Source of the DNA: Arenimonas sp049195245
Lineage (GTDB): Bacteria > Pseudomonadota > Gammaproteobacteria > Xanthomonadales > Xanthomonadaceae
NCBI RefSeq assembly: GCF_049195245.1
Contig: NZ_JBMIRR010000027.1
Location: 992,001-1,056,000, forward strand
Length of the DNA stretch: 64,000 nt
Direction of reading: 5' to 3'
Under the pieces are notes generated by a model. That model searched no databases. It saw only the letters and a list, made by a program, of their open reading frames with translations, and was not told the origin of the DNA. The stretch's first letter is position 1, and each line of letters begins with the position of its first letter. The translations under genes and the position numbers were made by a program. Below are positions 56,642 through 64,000 of this stretch, piece by piece.

Positions 56642-56653
56642 GGCCCCCCGCTT

Positions 56654-56941
56654 ATGGATGTGAACGTCCGCTGGTCCGACCGCGTGCCCTACGCCGCCCA
56701 GGTGATGGTGATGTGCGGAGACCGGGCCTGGCTGTGCGAGGTGACCGACCTGTCCGAAGGCGGCTGCGGCCTGTTCCGTCCGGTGGACTGGGGCCTGGAA
56801 GTGGCCGAGATCGTGCAGCTGATCTTCTTCGACCTGCCCGGGCCGGCGGTGGTGGTGACGGCCCGGGTGGCGCGGGTCGAGCCCGGATCGCTGGGCTTCG
56901 AATACCACGAACCGCAGACGGTGCCGCCGGCGCGGACCTGA
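56654..56941 (+). CDS. PilZ domain protein
   Basis: A 95-residue single-domain protein. The c-di-GMP-binding motifs appear as RxxxR (Arg6-Arg10 in RWSDR) and DxSxxG (DLSEGGCGLF), with the barrel strands VVVTARVARVEPGSLGFEYHE. It may sense c-di-GMP made by the GGDEF proteins encoded in this window. The binding arginine spacing is canonical but comes very near the N-terminus. Confidence 0.85.
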   Translation: MDVNVRWSDRVPYAAQVMVMCGDRAWLCEVTDLSEGGCGLFRPVDWGLEVAEIVQLIFFDLPGPAVVVTARVARVEPGSLGFEYHEPQTVPPART

Positions 56942-57001
56942 GCCTGGCGTTCGAAGCGCGGCACCACGCCCCCTGCACGCGTCGCGCCACAGACTGCCGC
57001 C

Positions 57002-57814
57002 ATGCCTGAAGGTCCCGAAATCCGCCGCGCCGCCGACCAGTTGGCCAAGGCCGTGGTCGGCCAGCCACTCACCGCCGCCTTCTTCGCGTTCCCGGAGCTC
57101 AAGCGCTACCAGCGCAGCCTGGTGGACCACCGCATCCTGGCGATCGAGCCGCACGGCAAGGCCCTGCTCACCCATTTCGACCACGGGATCACCCTGTATT
57201 CGCACAACCAGCTCTACGGCGTGTGGAAGGTGGCCAAGGCCGGCGAACGGCCCGAGACCACGCGCTCGCTGCGGGTGGCACTGGAGACCGCGCGCAAGGC
57301 GATCCTGCTTTACTCCGCGTCCGAGGTGGAAATGTGGAAGACCGCGGAGCTTCCGCGGCATCCGTTCCTCGCAAAGCTGGGTCCCGACGTGCTGGATCCG
57401 CGGCTGCAGGTGGCCACGGTCGCAGCGCGGCTGCGCGATCGCCGTTTCAGCGGCCGCTCGCTGGTGGCGCTGCTGCTCGACCAGGCCTTCCTGGCGGGCA
57501 TGGGCAACTACCTGCGCTCGGAAGTGCTGTTCGTGGCCGGCATCGCCCCCAATCGCGCGCCCAGGGACCTGGACGCGGACGAGATCGAACGCCTGGCAGC
57601 GGCCCTGCTGTCGGTGCCGCGCGCCAGCTATGCCACGCGCGGCATCCGGCGTGCGGCCGGCCTGCGCGAGGACTACCTCACCGATACGCCCGCAGGCTTC
57701 CGATTCGAGGTCTTCGATCGCGAGGGCGAGCCCTGCCGGCGCTGCGGCGACGTGGTGGTCCGGCACGAACTCGGCGGCCGCCGGCTCTACTGGTGCAAGG
57801 TCTGCCAGGCCTGA
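57002..57814 (+). CDS. nei: Endonuclease VIII (Nei) DNA glycosylase
   Basis: Base-excision repair glycosylase/AP lyase of 270 residues for oxidised pyrimidines. The N-terminus MPEGPEIRRAADQLAKA supplies the catalytic Pro2/Glu3; the helix-two-turn-helix has FLAGMGNYLRSEVLF with preceding LLLDQAF; the zinc finger is CRRCGDVVVRHELGGRRLYWCKVC. The PEGPEIRRAAD form matches Nei rather than MutM. It stands alone between the PilZ gene and the aminomuconate operon. Confidence 0.94.
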   Translation: MPEGPEIRRAADQLAKAVVGQPLTAAFFAFPELKRYQRSLVDHRILAIEPHGKALLTHFDHGITLYSHNQLYGVWKVAKAGERPETTRSLRVALETARKAILLYSASEVEMWKTAELPRHPFLAKLGPDVLDPRLQVATVAARLRDRRFSGRSLVALLLDQAFLAGMGNYLRSEVLFVAGIAPNRAPRDLDADEIERLAAALLSVPRASYATRGIRRAAGLREDYLTDTPAGFRFEVFDREGEPCRRCGDVVVRHELGGRRLYWCKVCQA

Positions 57815-57856
57815 GGCCCCTCCTACTGGGAGGCGGTGGCGGGTAAGCTTGCCGGC

Positions 57857-59302
57857 ATGGACCTGCGGCTGACCCAACTCATCGACGGCCAGGCCCGGGA
57901 TTCGGGCGCGGGCGCCGTGCTCGAGGTGTTCGAACCCGCCACCGGCCAGGCCTACGCCACCTGCCCCGACGGCACCCCCGACGATGTGGCGGCGGCCGTG
58001 GCCGCGGCGCAGCAAGCCTTCCCGGCGTGGTCGGGCCTGGCAGCCAGCGAGCGCGCCGCCTGGATCCACCGCCTGGCCGATGCCCTGGAAGCGCGCCTGG
58101 ACGCCTTCGCGGCGGCTGAATCCCGCGACGTCGGCAAGCCGCTGGCCCTGGCCCGCAGCCTGGACATCCCGCGCGCCGTGGCCAACCTGCGCTTCTTCGC
58201 CGCGGCCGCCACCCAGTTCGCCAGCGAATCGCACTCGGCCCCGGGCGTGGTGCACTACACCCTGCGCCAGCCGCTGGGCGTGGTCGGCGTCATCAGCCCC
58301 TGGAACCTGCCGCTGTACCTGTTCACCTGGAAGTTCGCGCCGGCCCTGGCCGCCGGCAACTGCATCGTCGGCAAGCCCTCGGAAGTGACGCCGGTGACCG
58401 CGTGGATGCTGGGCGAACTGGCGCGCGAGATCGGCTTCCCGCGCGGCGTGCTCAACATCGTGCAGGGTCGCGGCACCGGCGTGGGCCAGGCCCTGGTCGA
58501 CCATCCGGACGTCAAGGCGATCAGCTTCACCGGCAGCACCGCGGTCGGCACCGCGATCGCACAGGCCTGTGCGCGCACGCTGAAGAAGACATCGCTCGAG
58601 CTGGGCGGCAAGAACCCGACCCTGGTGTTCGCCGATGCCCCGCGCGAGAAGCTGCTCGACACCGTGCTGCGCTCGGCCTTCCTCAACTCGGGGCAGATCT
58701 GCCTGTGCGGCTCGCGCATCCTGGTCGAGCGCAGTTACTACGACGAATTCCGCGATGCGCTGGTGGCACGCGCGCAGGCCATGATCGTTGGCGATCCTGC
58801 CGACCCGGCCACCACCCTCGGACCGGTGGTGTCGCAGGCGCATTTCGACAAGGTCATGGCCTGCATCGACCGGGCCCGTCAGGAAGGCGGCCGCGTGCTC
58901 TGCGGCGCCGAAGCGGTGAAGCCCGCCGGCCGTTGCGGCGAGGGCTGGTTCATCGCACCCACCATCATCGAAGGCCTGGGCCCGCACTGCCGCAGCAATA
59001 CCGAAGAAATCTTCGGGCCGGTGGTGACGCTGCAGCCTTTCGACACCGAAGAAGACGCGCTGATGCTCGCCAACGCCACGCCCTACGGCCTGGCCGCCAG
59101 CGTGTGGACCAGCCACCTGGGCCGCGCCCATCGCCTGGCCGAGCGCATCGAGGCCGGCGTGGTCTGGGTCAATACCTGGATGAACCGCGACCTGCGCACG
59201 CCCTTCGGCGGCGTCAAACAATCCGGCGTGGGGCGCGAAGGCGGCTGGGAAGCCCTTCGTTTCTTCACCGAAGCCAAGAATGTCAGCATCGACCTGGGGT
59301 AA
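57857..59302 (+). CDS. amnC: 2-aminomuconate semialdehyde dehydrogenase
   Basis: Aldehyde dehydrogenase of 481 residues from MDLRLTQLIDGQARDSG; a GTG seven codons earlier is possible. Catalytic Cys282 is in LNSGQICLCGSRIL, the base Glu248 in SLELGGKNPTLVFAD, and the oxyanion Asn149 in SPWNLPLYLFTWKF; MNRDLRTPFGGVKQSG is near the C-terminus. The sequence fits the 2-hydroxymuconic/2-aminomuconic semialdehyde dehydrogenase group; the neighbouring 3-HAA dioxygenase, ACMS decarboxylase and RidA-type deaminase decide for the amino form. It oxidises the semialdehyde to 2-aminomuconate with NAD. Three bases separate it from the carbonic anhydrase gene. Confidence 0.9.
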   Translation: MDLRLTQLIDGQARDSGAGAVLEVFEPATGQAYATCPDGTPDDVAAAVAAAQQAFPAWSGLAASERAAWIHRLADALEARLDAFAAAESRDVGKPLALARSLDIPRAVANLRFFAAAATQFASESHSAPGVVHYTLRQPLGVVGVISPWNLPLYLFTWKFAPALAAGNCIVGKPSEVTPVTAWMLGELAREIGFPRGVLNIVQGRGTGVGQALVDHPDVKAISFTGSTAVGTAIAQACARTLKKTSLELGGKNPTLVFADAPREKLLDTVLRSAFLNSGQICLCGSRILVERSYYDEFRDALVARAQAMIVGDPADPATTLGPVVSQAHFDKVMACIDRARQEGGRVLCGAEAVKPAGRCGEGWFIAPTIIEGLGPHCRSNTEEIFGPVVTLQPFDTEEDALMLANATPYGLAASVWTSHLGRAHRLAERIEAGVVWVNTWMNRDLRTPFGGVKQSGVGREGGWEALRFFTEAKNVSIDLG

Positions 59303-59305
59303 CAC

Positions 59306-59968
59306 ATGCCGCTGAAGGAACTGCTTGACCGCAACAAGGCCTGGGCCGAGGCCATGCGCGCCGAGGACCCGCACTTCTTCCGCCGCCTGTCGCAGCAGCA
59401 GGCGCCCAAGTACCTGTGGATAGGGTGTTCCGACTCGCGCGTGCCGGCCAACCAGATCACCGGCCTGCAGCCGGGCGAGGTCTTCGTGCACCGCAACGTC
59501 GCCAACGTGGTGGTGCATACCGACCTCAATGCGCTGAGCACCATCCAGTTCGCGGTGGACGTGCTCAAGGTCGAACACATCCTGGTGGTGGGCCACTACG
59601 GCTGCGGTGGCGTGCACGCCGCGCTGACCGGCACGCGCGTGGGCCTGGCCGACAACTGGCTGCGCCACGTCGCCGACGTGTCCAGCAAGCACGCCGGGCT
59701 GATTGCCGAACTGGACATGGAAACCCTGCGCCACGCCCGCCTGTGCGAGCTCAACGTGATCGAGCAGGTGGTCAACGTCTGCCAGACCACGATCGTGCAG
59801 GACGCCTGGGCCCGCGGCCAGAAGCTGAGCGTGCACGGCTGGGTCTATTCCCTGCTCGACGGCCGCGTGCGCGAGCTGGGCATGGGCGTGGACTCGATGG
59901 AGGAACTGCCGGTGGCCTACAAGATGGCGCTGGACACCGTGCGCAACAGCGGGCAGCTGCTGAAATGA
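59306..59968 (+). CDS. can: Beta-class carbonic anhydrase
   Basis: Zinc enzyme that interconverts CO2 and bicarbonate; 220 residues, the length of E. coli Can. The zinc ligands and gate are Cys41, Asp43, Arg45 (GCSDSRVPANQI), His97 and Cys100 (VVGHYGCGGVHAAL). It sits between the aminomuconate semialdehyde dehydrogenase and deaminase genes, and its stop overlaps the next start (ATGA). This embedding suggests it works with the pathway, where the ACMS decarboxylase releases CO2, though a general house-keeping role is also possible. Confidence 0.96.
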   Translation: MPLKELLDRNKAWAEAMRAEDPHFFRRLSQQQAPKYLWIGCSDSRVPANQITGLQPGEVFVHRNVANVVVHTDLNALSTIQFAVDVLKVEHILVVGHYGCGGVHAALTGTRVGLADNWLRHVADVSSKHAGLIAELDMETLRHARLCELNVIEQVVNVCQTTIVQDAWARGQKLSVHGWVYSLLDGRVRELGMGVDSMEELPVAYKMALDTVRNSGQLLK

Positions 59969-60399
59969 CCGAGATCATCCAGACCGACAAGGCGCCGCAC
60001 CCGGTCGGGCGCTATCCGCACGCCCGCCGCGTCGGGCAGCTGCTGTTCCTGAGCGGCATCGGCCCGCGCACGCCCGGCAGCAATGCCATCCCGGGCAACG
60101 TGTACAACGCCGCCGGCCGCCTGATCGACTATGACATCGTCACCCAGTGCCATTCGGTGTTCTCCAACGTGCGCGCGGTGCTGGAGGCCAGCCACTGCCG
60201 CTGGGAATGGCTGGTGGACGTCACCGTCTACCTCACCGACATGTCGCGCGACTTCCACGCCTACAACGGCGTCTGGGCCGAATACTTCCCGAACATCGAC
60301 AAGGCGCCCTGCCGCACCACGCTGGGCATCACCTCGCTGCCGACGCCGATCGCGATCGAGCTCAAGTGCGTGGCGGCATTCCCGGAGAACCACCGATGA
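59965..60399 (+). CDS. amnD: 2-aminomuconate deaminase (RidA family)
   Basis: A 144-residue YjgF/YER057c/RidA-type protein. PHPVGRYPHARRVGQLLFLSGIGPR, SVFSNVRAVLEASHCRWEWLVDVTVYLTDMSRDF and IAIELKCVAAF fit the 2-aminomuconate deaminase branch (NbaF/AmnD), which removes the amino group of 2-aminomuconate. The Arg of the RidA active site is replaced by the pattern seen in this branch, as far as can be judged. Start and stop both overlap neighbours by four and four bases (ATGA), showing tight coupling. Confidence 0.9.
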   Translation: MTEIIQTDKAPHPVGRYPHARRVGQLLFLSGIGPRTPGSNAIPGNVYNAAGRLIDYDIVTQCHSVFSNVRAVLEASHCRWEWLVDVTVYLTDMSRDFHAYNGVWAEYFPNIDKAPCRTTLGITSLPTPIAIELKCVAAFPENHR

Positions 60400-60914
60400 T
60401 CGGATCGGCCTTCAACCTGCAGGCCTGGATCGACGAGCACCGGCACCTGCTCAAGCCGCCGGTGGGCAACAAGTGCATCGTGGACGGCGACTTCATCATC
60501 ATGATCGTCGGCGGGCCCAACGCCCGCACCGACTACCACTGGGACGAAGGCCCGGAGTTCTTCTACCAGCTCGAAGGCGAGATGGTGCTGCGCATCCAGC
60601 AGGACGGCGCCGCCCGCGACATCCCGATCAGGGCCGGCGAAGTCTTCTACCTGCCGCCCCGCACGCCGCATTCACCGCAGCGCAGCGCCGGCGGCGTCGG
60701 CCTGGTGATCGAGCGCAAGCGCCTGCCGCACGAAAAAGACGGCCTGATGTGGTTCTGCGAGCAGTGCAACCACAAGCTCTACGAGGAATTCTTCGGCCTG
60801 AAGAACATCGAAACCGATTTCCCGGCCGTCTTCGACAGGTTCTACTCCTCGGTCGCACATCGGACCTGCCCCGCCTGCGGCCACCTCAACCCCGCACCTG
60901 AACGCTATCCCTGA
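60396..60914 (+). CDS. nbaC: 3-hydroxyanthranilate 3,4-dioxygenase
   Basis: Cupin iron(II) dioxygenase of 172 residues opening the ring of 3-hydroxyanthranilate to ACMS. Iron ligands are His48, Glu54 and His92 (DYHWDEGPEFF, PRTPHSP); substrate-binding arginines are Arg44 and Arg96. The C-terminal rubredoxin-like site has Cys121/Cys124 (CEQC) and Cys158/Cys161 (CPAC), as in the Cupriavidus enzyme. Its start overlaps the deaminase stop. A dispersed repeat separates it from the decarboxylase gene. Confidence 0.96.
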   Translation: MIGSAFNLQAWIDEHRHLLKPPVGNKCIVDGDFIIMIVGGPNARTDYHWDEGPEFFYQLEGEMVLRIQQDGAARDIPIRAGEVFYLPPRTPHSPQRSAGGVGLVIERKRLPHEKDGLMWFCEQCNHKLYEEFFGLKNIETDFPAVFDRFYSSVAHRTCPACGHLNPAPERYP

Positions 60915-60922
60915 AGCATCAG

Positions 60923-61022
60923 CCGCGGATTTTCGCGGATGAACACGGATAAAGACCCGCGCATCCAACAAGCTCCCGTTCTGCTCCATCCGATCTTATC
61001 CGCGTCAATCCGCGGCAAAAGC
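60923..61022. repeat. Dispersed intergenic repeat, copy B
   Basis: Starts CCGCGGATTTTCGCGGATGA, ACACGGATAAAG and ends CTGCTCCATCCGATCTTATC, CGCGTCAATCCGCGGC. It has the same inverted-end design as the element at 7071-7206 and shares the CTGCT[CT]CATCCG piece. It lies inside an otherwise tightly packed operon, between nbaC and the decarboxylase gene, and is the only gap above 100 bp there. Confidence 0.65.
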
Positions 61023-61042
61023 TCCACAAGAGACTCCACCTG

Positions 61043-62050
61043 ATGCTCAAGATCGATACGCATGCGCACTACCTGCCCCGGACCTGGCCTAACCTGGCCG
61101 AGAAGTATGGGGACCCGCGCTTCCCCGTGATCCACCACGAGGACGGGCGGGCGCGCATCTACAAGGACGGCAAGTTCTTTCGCGAGATCTGGTCCAAGAC
61201 CTGGGACCCGGCCGAGCGCATCGCCGACTACGCGCGGTTCGGCGTACAGGTGCAGGTGCTGAGCACCGTGCCGGTGATGTTCAGTTACTGGGCCAAGCCC
61301 CAGCACGCGCTGGAGCTGCACCAGTCGCTCAACGACCACATGGCCGAGGCCTGCCGCGATTTCCGGCGCCACTGCGCTGGCATCGGCACCGTGCCGATGC
61401 AGTCGCCGCGCCTCGCGGTGCAGGAGCTCGAGCGCTGCGTGGACCAGCTGGGCCTGCAGGGCGTGCAGATCGGCTCGCACATCGGCGACTGGAACCTGGA
61501 CGCGCCCGAACTGCTGCCCTTCTTCGAGGCGGCGCAGGACCTGGGCGCCGCCATCCTGGTGCACCCCTGGGACATGATGGGCACCGAGTCCATGCCCAAG
61601 TACTGGATGCCCTGGCTGGTGGGCATGCCGGCCGAACAGAGCCGCGCCGCCTGCGCGCTGATCTTCGGCGGCGTGCTGGAGCGTTTCCCGCGCCTGAAGA
61701 TCTGCCTGGCCCACGGCGGCGGCAGCTTCCCCTACACCATCGGCCGCATCGAGCACGGCTTCAACATGCGCCCCGACCTGGTGGCCACCGACAACCCGCA
61801 CAACCCGCGCAGCTACCTGCCGCGCCTGTACTTCGATTCCTGGGTGGCCGACGACCGCGCCCTGCGCTACCTGCTCGACACCGTCGGCGTGCCGCGGGTG
61901 ATGCTGGGCACCGACTACCCCTTCCCGCTGGGCGAGCAGGTGCCGGGGGCCGGCATCGCCTCGCTGGGCCTGGACGAGGCCGAGCAGGCCAGGCTCTACC
62001 ACGGCACTGCGCTGGAATGGCTGGGCCTGACCCGCACGAGGTTCGAATGA
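61043..62050 (+). CDS. nbaD: Aminocarboxymuconate-semialdehyde decarboxylase (ACMSD)
   Basis: Amidohydrolase-superfamily decarboxylase of 335 residues converting ACMS to 2-aminomuconate semialdehyde and CO2. The metal ligands are His7 and His9 (DTHAHYLP), His174 (LVHPWDMMG), Asp291 (LGTDYPFPLG), with catalytic His224 (LAHGGGSFPY), all within three to four residues of the Pseudomonas enzyme's positions. ACMSD steers the unstable intermediate away from quinolinate. The stop overlaps the kynU start (ATGA). Confidence 0.96.
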   Translation: MLKIDTHAHYLPRTWPNLAEKYGDPRFPVIHHEDGRARIYKDGKFFREIWSKTWDPAERIADYARFGVQVQVLSTVPVMFSYWAKPQHALELHQSLNDHMAEACRDFRRHCAGIGTVPMQSPRLAVQELERCVDQLGLQGVQIGSHIGDWNLDAPELLPFFEAAQDLGAAILVHPWDMMGTESMPKYWMPWLVGMPAEQSRAACALIFGGVLERFPRLKICLAHGGGSFPYTIGRIEHGFNMRPDLVATDNPHNPRSYLPRLYFDSWVADDRALRYLLDTVGVPRVMLGTDYPFPLGEQVPGAGIASLGLDEAEQARLYHGTALEWLGLTRTRFE

Positions 62051-63312
62051 ACACGGCCGCCGAACTCGACGCCGCCGATCCGCTGCGGCATTTCCGCGAA
62101 CGTTTCCACATCCCGCAGCATGACGGCCAGGACCAGGCCTATTTCTGCGGCAACTCGCTGGGCCTGCAGCCGCGCGGCGTGCGTGCGGCGCTGATGCAGG
62201 AACTGGACGACTGGTCGGAACTGGGCGTGGAGGCGCACTTCCGCGGCAAGCAACCGTGGATGCCCTACCACGAGAGCGTGCGCGACGCGCTGGCGCAGGT
62301 GGTGGGCGCGCTGCCGGTCGAGGTGGTGGCGATGAATTCGCTGACCGCCAACCTGCACCTGCTGATGGTGAGCTTTTACCGTCCCACCCGGGAGCGGCCC
62401 GCGATCCTGATCGAGGCCGGCGCGTTTCCCTCAGACCACCACGCGGTGGCCTCGCAGATCCGCTTCCACGGCTTCGACCCGGCCACCGACCTGATCACGC
62501 TGGCGCCCGACGAACCCGCGGGCACCATCTCGATGCAGGCCATCGAACGCGTGCTGGCCGAACACGGCCACCGCATCGCCCTGGTGCTGTGGCCGGGCGT
62601 GCAGTACCGCACCGGCCAGGCCTTCGACCTGAAGGAAATCGCGCGGCTGGCGCACGCCCGCGGCTGCACCGTGGGTTACGACCTGGCGCACGGCGCCGGC
62701 AACCTGCCGCTGCAGTTGCACGACAGCGGCGCCGACTTCGCCGCCTGGTGCAGCTACAAGTACCTCAACGCCGGACCCGGCGCGGTGGCCGGAGCCTTCG
62801 TGCACGAGCGCCATGCGCGCGCCGAGCTGCCGCGCTTCGCCGGCTGGTGGGGCCACGACCAGGCCACGCGTTTCCGCATGGGTCCGGAGTTCGTGCCCAC
62901 GCCCGGTGCCGAAGGCTGGCAGCTGAGCAATCCGCCGATCCTGGCGCTGGCGCCGCTGCGCGTTTCGCTGGACCTGTACGCCGAGGCCGGCATGGACCGG
63001 CTGCGCGCCAAGTCGGAGAAGCTCACCGGCTATCTGGAAACACAGATCGCGCAGCACTGCCCTCAGACCCTGCAGGTGGTGACGCCGGCAGAGCCCGCGC
63101 GCCGCGGCTGCCAGTTGTCCCTGCGCGTGGCCGGTGGCCGTGAGCGCGGCCGCGCGCTGTTCGAGCACCTGGCGGCCCGCGGCATCGTCGGCGACTGGCG
63201 CGAGCCCGACGTGATCCGCATTTCGCCGGTGCCGCTGTACAACCGCTACGCCGACGTGGACCGCTTCGTCGCCGCGGTCGCCGCCTGGTCGCAGGGACCC
63301 GCCGCCCCGTGA
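62047..63312 (+). CDS. kynU: Kynureninase
   Basis: PLP enzyme of 421 residues cleaving (3-hydroxy)kynurenine to (3-hydroxy)anthranilate and alanine. The PLP lysine is Lys238 in WCSYKYLNAGPG and the Asp ligand Asp212 in VGYDLAHGAGN; YFCGNSLGLQPRG and FPSDHHAVASQI are family motifs, and DVIRISPVPLYNRYADV closes the fold. It overlaps the ACMSD stop and the following GGDEF gene start (GTGA). Tryptophan dioxygenase, formamidase and kynurenine monooxygenase are not in the window. Confidence 0.97.
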   Translation: MNTAAELDAADPLRHFRERFHIPQHDGQDQAYFCGNSLGLQPRGVRAALMQELDDWSELGVEAHFRGKQPWMPYHESVRDALAQVVGALPVEVVAMNSLTANLHLLMVSFYRPTRERPAILIEAGAFPSDHHAVASQIRFHGFDPATDLITLAPDEPAGTISMQAIERVLAEHGHRIALVLWPGVQYRTGQAFDLKEIARLAHARGCTVGYDLAHGAGNLPLQLHDSGADFAAWCSYKYLNAGPGAVAGAFVHERHARAELPRFAGWWGHDQATRFRMGPEFVPTPGAEGWQLSNPPILALAPLRVSLDLYAEAGMDRLRAKSEKLTGYLETQIAQHCPQTLQVVTPAEPARRGCQLSLRVAGGRERGRALFEHLAARGIVGDWREPDVIRISPVPLYNRYADVDRFVAAVAAWSQGPAAP

Positions 63313-64000
63313 GCCTGATCAGCCTGCGCCGCGATTCCTTCAGCCTGCTGCGCGAGCTGATGCGCTGGCGCGTGGCGATGGTGCTGTCGGTGCTGATCGC
63401 GGTGCTGATGGTGGTACTGGGCAGCGTGAACGTGCGCATGGGCCTGCAGGACACCGCCCAGCTGGCCTGGATCGTGCTGGGCATTGCCCTGGCCTGCATC
63501 GTGGCGCTGCTGGTGCTGCCGCGGCACACGGGCGGCACGGTGTTCTTCTGCGCCATCGCCCTGCTGATGGTGGGCGTGATGGCCTTCGGCTGGTACCACG
63601 GCCGCAACATGCAGCACTGGGCCTACATCTTCCCGCCGGTGATCGTGTTCCTGCTGCGTTCTGACCGGGCGCTGGTGGCGATGGTGCTGTTCGGCCTCTA
63701 CGCCTCCGCGATGACCCTGCCGCTGGTGCCCGGCATCGACGTGGTGCGCTTCGCCAGCGGCTACGGCCTGCTGGTGTGCTTCATGTACACCTATGCGCTG
63801 CTGCAGGAGCGGGCCGCGCTGATGCTGCGCTACCACTCCGACCACGACGCGCTCAGCAACTGCTTCAACCGCCGCACCTTCAACGAAGCGCTGGAACAGC
63901 TGGCCGGCCCACGGTCCAGCGCGCGCCGCTGCACCTTCCTGCTGATCGACATCGACTACTTCAAGGCCATCAACGACCTGCACGGCCACCTGGTGGGCGA
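63309..64000 (+). CDS. Membrane diguanylate cyclase-like protein, N-terminal part
   Basis: The gene runs off the window end; 230 codons are visible from a GTG that overlaps the kynU stop (GTGA). About six membrane helices form the N-terminus (VAMVLSVLIAVLMVVLG, AWIVLGIALACIVALLVL, VFFCAIALLMVGVMAF and others to about residue 165), with little between them. The GGDEF domain then starts at HDALSNCFNRRTFNEAL and reaches LIDIDYFKAINDLHGHLVG; the GGDEF motif itself lies beyond the window. The overlap suggests co-transcription with the kynurenine operon, which may be simple read-through. Confidence 0.9.
   Translation, partial: MSLISLRRDSFSLLRELMRWRVAMVLSVLIAVLMVVLGSVNVRMGLQDTAQLAWIVLGIALACIVALLVLPRHTGGTVFFCAIALLMVGVMAFGWYHGRNMQHWAYIFPPVIVFLLRSDRALVAMVLFGLYASAMTLPLVPGIDVVRFASGYGLLVCFMYTYALLQERAALMLRYHSDHDALSNCFNRRTFNEALEQLAGPRSSARRCTFLLIDIDYFKAINDLHGHLVG

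Noticed and set aside
55634..59836. A 1400-codon open frame on the minus strand
   Set aside because: It spans, antisense, six or more well-supported plus-strand genes (unknown acidic protein, SDR, PilZ, nei, amnC, can). Its composition (Ala/Gly/His/Gln/Arg repeats) is that of a G+C-rich shadow frame.

Overview
The window is very G+C-rich, densely coded DNA from a gammaproteobacterium, most likely of the Xanthomonadaceae/Lysobacteraceae (Lysobacter, Luteimonas, Arenimonas or a relative). This placement is inferred from gene order (hrcA-grpE-dnaK-dnaJ next to recN, divergent fur/bamE, ratA-rnfH/smpB/ssrA), from the tmRNA tag ANDDNYALAA, and from the family make-up. No database search was possible. 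All protein functions come from reading motifs and lengths.

Layout. 1-317: end of an M48 peptidase gene. 370-5228 (minus): heat-shock operon hrcA-grpE-dnaK-dnaJ. 5389-9418: recN, fur, bamE, rnfH, ratA, smpB. 9442-9638: two copies of a short structured repeat. 9790-10141: tmRNA gene (ssrA). 10127-12290: a remnant island inserted at the tmRNA 3' end, bounded by a 15-bp direct repeat, less G+C-rich than its surroundings, and carrying a phage-like gene fragment and three unknown small genes but no integrase. 12425-18638: CPBP protease, secreted subtilase, lipoamide dehydrogenase-like enzyme, MsrB and hypotheticals.

18726-39335 is a large polyamine and beta-alanine catabolic region. It holds a polyamine ABC transporter (potF-G-H-I), putrescine aminotransferase, two PuuA-type glutamine synthetase homologues, PuuD, PuuB, PuuC, a succinate-semialdehyde dehydrogenase-like enzyme and a PuuR-type XRE-cupin regulator. 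It ends in an omega-amino acid:pyruvate transaminase - alanine dehydrogenase - CoA-acylating malonate-semialdehyde dehydrogenase operon. Putrescine would flow to GABA and succinate. Beta-alanine would flow to acetyl-CoA, with pyruvate regenerated by alanine dehydrogenase. The same ATTTTAT(T)CAACGCGG motif lies in two divergent promoter regions about 7.4 kb apart, so one regulator probably controls the whole region. VOC, SRPBCC and acyl-CoA dehydrogenase genes sit inside it.

39474-42876: a GGDEF-EAL protein whose receiver domain lacks its phosphorylation site, then a tandem pair of secreted cysteine-rich paralogues that I do not recognise. 42930-48957 (minus): MsrA, wax ester synthase, two photolyases and an SDR. 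48993-53657 (minus): alr, dnaB, rplI-rpsR-rpsF and an IscA-type protein, with a REP-like palindrome. 53768-57814: asnS, small conserved genes, an SDR, a PilZ protein and endonuclease VIII. 57857-63312: a 3-hydroxyanthranilate meta-cleavage operon (aminomuconate semialdehyde dehydrogenase, carbonic anhydrase, RidA-type deaminase, 3-HAA dioxygenase, ACMS decarboxylase, kynureninase) leading tryptophan carbon towards central metabolism. The window ends inside a membrane GGDEF gene. Long open frames opposite real genes are by-products of the high G+C content and are left out.
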